From an uncultured Lachnospiraceae bacterium (GTDB lineage: Bacteria; Bacillota; Clostridia; Lachnospirales; Lachnospiraceae), in assembly GCA_910588405.1 (NCBI GenBank), contig CAJUPT010000020.1:1-51986 (forward strand): 51,986 nucleotides of DNA, given 5' to 3'. The notes beneath the pieces are model-generated. The model was given only the letters and a program-made list of their open reading frames with translations. It did no database searches and was not told the origin of the DNA. The stretch's first letter is position 1, and each line of letters starts with the position of its first letter. A program made the translations under genes and the position numbers. Positions 49,669-51,986 of this stretch are shown one piece after another.

Positions 49669-50106
49669 ATGTACAGTGAAAAAGTAATGGATCATTTTCA
49701 GAATCCCAGAAATGTGGGCGAGATAGAGGGAGCCAGCGGCACGGGTACCGTGGGAAACGCGAAGTGCGGCGATATTATGAGAATTTACCTGGATATCGAC
49801 GAGAATCATGTCATTCAGGATGTGAAGTTTAAAACCTTTGGCTGCGGCGCGGCGGTGGCTACCAGCAGCATGGCTACGGAGATGGTAAAGGGAAAGACCA
49901 TCGAGGAGGCCATGCAGGTGACCAATAAGGCGGTCTGTGAGGCGCTGGACGGCCTGCCTCCGGCGAAAATTCACTGCTCCCTGCTGGCAGAGGAAGCGAT
50001 TCATGCGGCGCTGTGGGATTATGCCGAGAAAAACCATATCGTAATCGAAGGGCTGGAGAAGCCAAAGACGGATATCGGCGAGGAAGAAGTTGAAGAAGAG
50101 TATTAA
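49669..50106 (+). CDS. nifU: Iron-sulfur cluster scaffold protein (NifU/IscU N-terminal type)
   Basis: A 145-residue scaffold: MYSEKVMDHFQNPRNVGEIE, then the three cluster cysteines in VGNAKCGDIMRIYLDIDE, KTFGCGAAVATSSM and KIHCSLLAEEAI. It receives sulfur from the desulfurase and assembles [2Fe-2S]/[4Fe-4S] clusters. The C-terminal acidic tail (GEEEVEEEY) is an unusual addition. It lies directly after nifS in the same transcript. No separate NifU C-terminal domain is present. Confidence 0.93.
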   Translation: MYSEKVMDHFQNPRNVGEIEGASGTGTVGNAKCGDIMRIYLDIDENHVIQDVKFKTFGCGAAVATSSMATEMVKGKTIEEAMQVTNKAVCEALDGLPPAKIHCSLLAEEAIHAALWDYAEKNHIVIEGLEKPKTDIGEEEVEEEY

Positions 50107-50122
50107 TTTCTGTGGGCAACGA

Positions 50123-50204
50123 GCCAAGTGACCATGTTCACATGGGCATTTGGCGACTGCCGCGAGAGTGAAATACCCCGTAGCTTGCGGAGGAGTATTT
50201 CACT
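50123..50204. repeat. Two consecutive hairpin elements after nifU
   Basis: GCCAAGTGACCATG (50123-50136) pairs with CATGGGCATTTGGC (50141-50154) around TTCA, with mismatches. AGTGAAATAC (50167-50176) pairs with GTATTTCACT (50195-50204). They occupy the nifU-mnmA gap together with a terminator. Confidence 0.65.
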
Positions 50205-50219
50205 GTAGTATGATGAAAG

Positions 50220-50246
50220 GCAGTCGGTGAAAGCTGACTGCTTTTT
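50220..50246 (+). terminator. Terminator between nifU and mnmA
   Basis: GCAGTC (50220-50225) and GACTGC (50236-50241) followed by TTTTT. It implies a separate promoter or readthrough for mnmA. The bases from 50247 to 50426 show no clear gene. Confidence 0.7.
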
Positions 50247-50426
50247 ATCATTATGAATATATCTGACGCAATGTTTCATCACAAAGCATACCTGCGATAC
50301 ATTGAAGGAGTATTTTGTGTAGTGAAGCATTCAAATGGTATGAAACACCTTTTCACGGCTGCGATTTTTCTCAATTCAGGGGAAATTGTGAGTGAAATTG
50401 TGGAACTTATTTTGGAGGAACATGAT

Positions 50427-51530
50427 ATGCGAAAACAACGTGTGGTGGTGGGAATGTCCGGAGGCGTGGATTCTTCCGTGGCGGCGTTTCTCCTGCTACG
50501 GCAGGGCTATGAGGTGATCGGCGTCACGATGGATACATGGAGAGCAGACCATGAAGAACAGGAGCAGGCGGAAGGCGGATGCTGCGGCCTTAAAGCAGCG
50601 GAGGATGCCGGCCAGGTGGCGAGAAGGCTGGGCATTCCCCATTATGTGATGAATTTCCGCAAAGAGTTTGAGCGGGATGTGATCCGGTATTTTGTCTCAG
50701 AATATCTGTGTGCCAGAACGCCCAATCCCTGTATTGCCTGCAACCGGTATGTAAAGTGGGAAGCGCTTTTAGCCCGGGCAATGGAAATCGGCGCCGATTA
50801 TATCGCCACCGGCCATTATGCCAGAATCGCCCGCCTGGACAACGGCCGCTATGCCGTCAGGAAATCGGTGACAACGGCAAAGGACCAGACCTATGCCCTC
50901 TATAATCTGACCCAGGAGCAGTTAAAAAGAACACTGATGCCGGTGGGAGCATATGAGAAAGCGCAGATTCGCCGGATTGCCCGGGAGGAGGGGCTGATTG
51001 TGGCGGAAAAACCGGACAGTCAGGAAATCTGCTTTATACCCGACCAGGATTATGCCGGATTTATCGAGCGGTATACGGGAGAAAAACTGTCTCAGGGGAA
51101 TTTTGTGGACCGGGAGGGGCGTATATTAGGTACCCATAAGGGGATTATTCATTACACCATCGGACAGCGCAAAGGGCTGAATCTGGCGATGGGCCGTCCG
51201 GTTTTTGTGACGGAGATCAGGCCGGAGACAAATGAGGTGGTGATCGGCGAGGCAGAGGACGTTTTTACCCGTGGGCTGACATTCGGTCAGGTGAATTGCA
51301 TGGGTGTTGAAGATTTAAACTACACAGGAACCGTGACAGGAAAAATCCGTTACGGCCACCAGGGAACCCCCTGCCGGATTGTCGATCTGGGCGATGGCAG
51401 GATGGCGTGCCATTTTTCGGAGCCGGTACGGGCAGTGACGCCGGGGCAGGCCGTGGTATTTTATGACGGGGATGTGGTATTAGGCGGCGGGACGATTGTG
51501 AAGGCAGTACATGATACGGAGCTTTTCTAA
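50427..51530 (+). CDS. mnmA: tRNA-uridine 2-sulfurtransferase
   Basis: A 367-residue enzyme that thiolates U34 of Lys/Glu/Gln tRNAs using ATP. The PP-loop is VGMSGGVDSSVAAFLL; EYLCARTPNPCIACNRYVKW contains one catalytic Cys; CFIPDQDYAGFIERYTGEKL contains the second Cys region; HKGIIHYTIGQRKGLNLAMG is the family-specific tRNA-binding region. A C-terminal beta-barrel ends it. The start at 50427 is chosen because GGAGG sits 8 bases upstream and the protein begins MRKQRVVVGMSGG. The frame open upstream to 50253 is not used. The nifS gene just upstream is the likely sulfur donor. Confidence 0.96.
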   Translation: MRKQRVVVGMSGGVDSSVAAFLLLRQGYEVIGVTMDTWRADHEEQEQAEGGCCGLKAAEDAGQVARRLGIPHYVMNFRKEFERDVIRYFVSEYLCARTPNPCIACNRYVKWEALLARAMEIGADYIATGHYARIARLDNGRYAVRKSVTTAKDQTYALYNLTQEQLKRTLMPVGAYEKAQIRRIAREEGLIVAEKPDSQEICFIPDQDYAGFIERYTGEKLSQGNFVDREGRILGTHKGIIHYTIGQRKGLNLAMGRPVFVTEIRPETNEVVIGEAEDVFTRGLTFGQVNCMGVEDLNYTGTVTGKIRYGHQGTPCRIVDLGDGRMACHFSEPVRAVTPGQAVVFYDGDVVLGGGTIVKAVHDTELF

Positions 51531-51692
51531 AATCACAAAACATAATATGTTCTTTGTTTTGCAGATTGCTGAGTAGAGTGGCGGAGAAATCTGCCGTTAA
51601 CGAAGAGGCTTTTGCAATATCTGAGAGGTGGAGCATACGAAATACGGAAGCATGTACGGTTCCTGCATGTGGAAACGAAAGGAAAAAAACAG

Positions 51693-51947
51693 TTGACAGA
51701 AAAATGGGATTTATACACAAAGTACAGAGAAAAAACCGGGAAAGAACATATTCGTGGAGAAAAGATTCCGGAAGGTTTCTATCATATGACGGTGCATGTA
51801 TGGATTCGCAATTATAAGGGAGAATATCTGATTTCCCGGCGTTCTGCCAACAGGACGACCTTCCCGCTTATGTGGGAGTGTGTCGGAGGAGCTGTCCTCA
51901 TGGGGGAAAGCAGTGTAGATGGGGCAATCAGGGAAGTGAATTGTTAG
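51693..51947 (+). pseudogene. Truncated NUDIX hydrolase
   Basis: An 84-codon frame with the NUDIX N-terminus: EKWDLYTKYREKTGKEHIRG EKIPEGFYHMTVHVWIRNYK, EYLISRRSANRTTFPLMWEC, VGGAVLMGESSVDGAIREVN then Cys and a stop. The Nudix box needs ...GAxREVxEExG; it breaks exactly after REV, so the metal-binding Glu pair is missing and the enzyme must be inactive. TTG 51693, after AAAGGAAAAAAAC, is the likely start. The remaining bases to the window end show no continuation in another frame. Confidence 0.7.
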
Positions 51948-51986
51948 TAAAGTGGGTTTTGCCAAAACAAGAGGAATAAAAGCTGG

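Overview
The window reads as a chromosomal segment of a Gram-positive gut anaerobe of the Lachnospiraceae type (Clostridia). Evidence: strong AGGAGG ribosome binding sites with several TTG/GTG starts, a mosaic of clostridial families (SpoVG, a SpoVB-like flippase, a glgC-glgD pair, QueT, a small RelQ-type alarmone synthetase, nifS-nifU-mnmA), a lipoteichoic-acid-synthase-like enzyme, and a large surface protein with a C-terminal sorting signal. The assignment is inference from gene content; the genus cannot be named from the sequence alone. I saw no rRNA, tRNA, CRISPR array, phage or intact insertion sequence.

Region 1 (1-15.3 kb) is accessory and partly decayed. It holds gene debris (an Rpn-like tail, a GNAT fragment copied from a gene 6.4 kb away, a type I methylase N-terminus, a GyrI-like tail, an HxlR regulator with a nonsense codon). 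Between these lie intact small units: nitroreductase/flavodoxin, a TetR-MFS efflux pair behind a 31-bp palindromic operator, an exonuclease with a zinc finger, an esterase, a GNAT enzyme, an Mrr-type restriction enzyme, a DUF3796-type membrane protein with a Xre regulator, a DUF6033-like protein beside a LytTR/GHKL two-component pair, and a DUF4143-type ATPase.

Region 2 (15.3-21.1 kb) is an alpha-galactoside unit (AraC regulator, GH36 alpha-galactosidase, YczE-like membrane protein) next to a MATE exporter. The alpha-galactosidase leader consists of seven tandem 14-bp units.

Region 3 (21.5-37.3 kb) is a conserved housekeeping block: birA, queT behind a preQ1 riboswitch, murC, a DnaA-box cluster, a DnaD-like protein, a DnaC/DnaI-like loader, a PRPP synthetase, an S1-domain protein behind a highly structured leader RNA, relQ, an LtaS-like enzyme, an FKBP lipoprotein, glgC, glgD and spoVG. 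It joins cell-wall precursor synthesis, replication initiation, nucleotide and alarmone metabolism, and glycogen storage.

Region 4 (37.4-46.6 kb) is a cluster of palindromic mobile-type repeats followed by a 2335-residue cell-wall-anchored protein and a PAP2 phosphatase. Two related miniature inverted-repeat elements, each flanked by 7-bp direct repeats, lie at 37.45 and 46.17 kb.

Region 5 (46.4-52 kb) contains a 51-residue membrane protein, a SpoVB-like flippase, and the sulfur-transfer cluster nifS-nifU-mnmA, which supplies sulfur for Fe-S clusters and tRNA thiolation. It ends with a truncated NUDIX gene.

The most unusual signals are the S1-gene leader RNA, the two-copy miniature element with target duplications, the 14-bp array in front of alpha-galactosidase, the eight DnaA boxes upstream of the helicase-loader genes, and the promoter/attenuator/hairpin leader of the giant surface protein.
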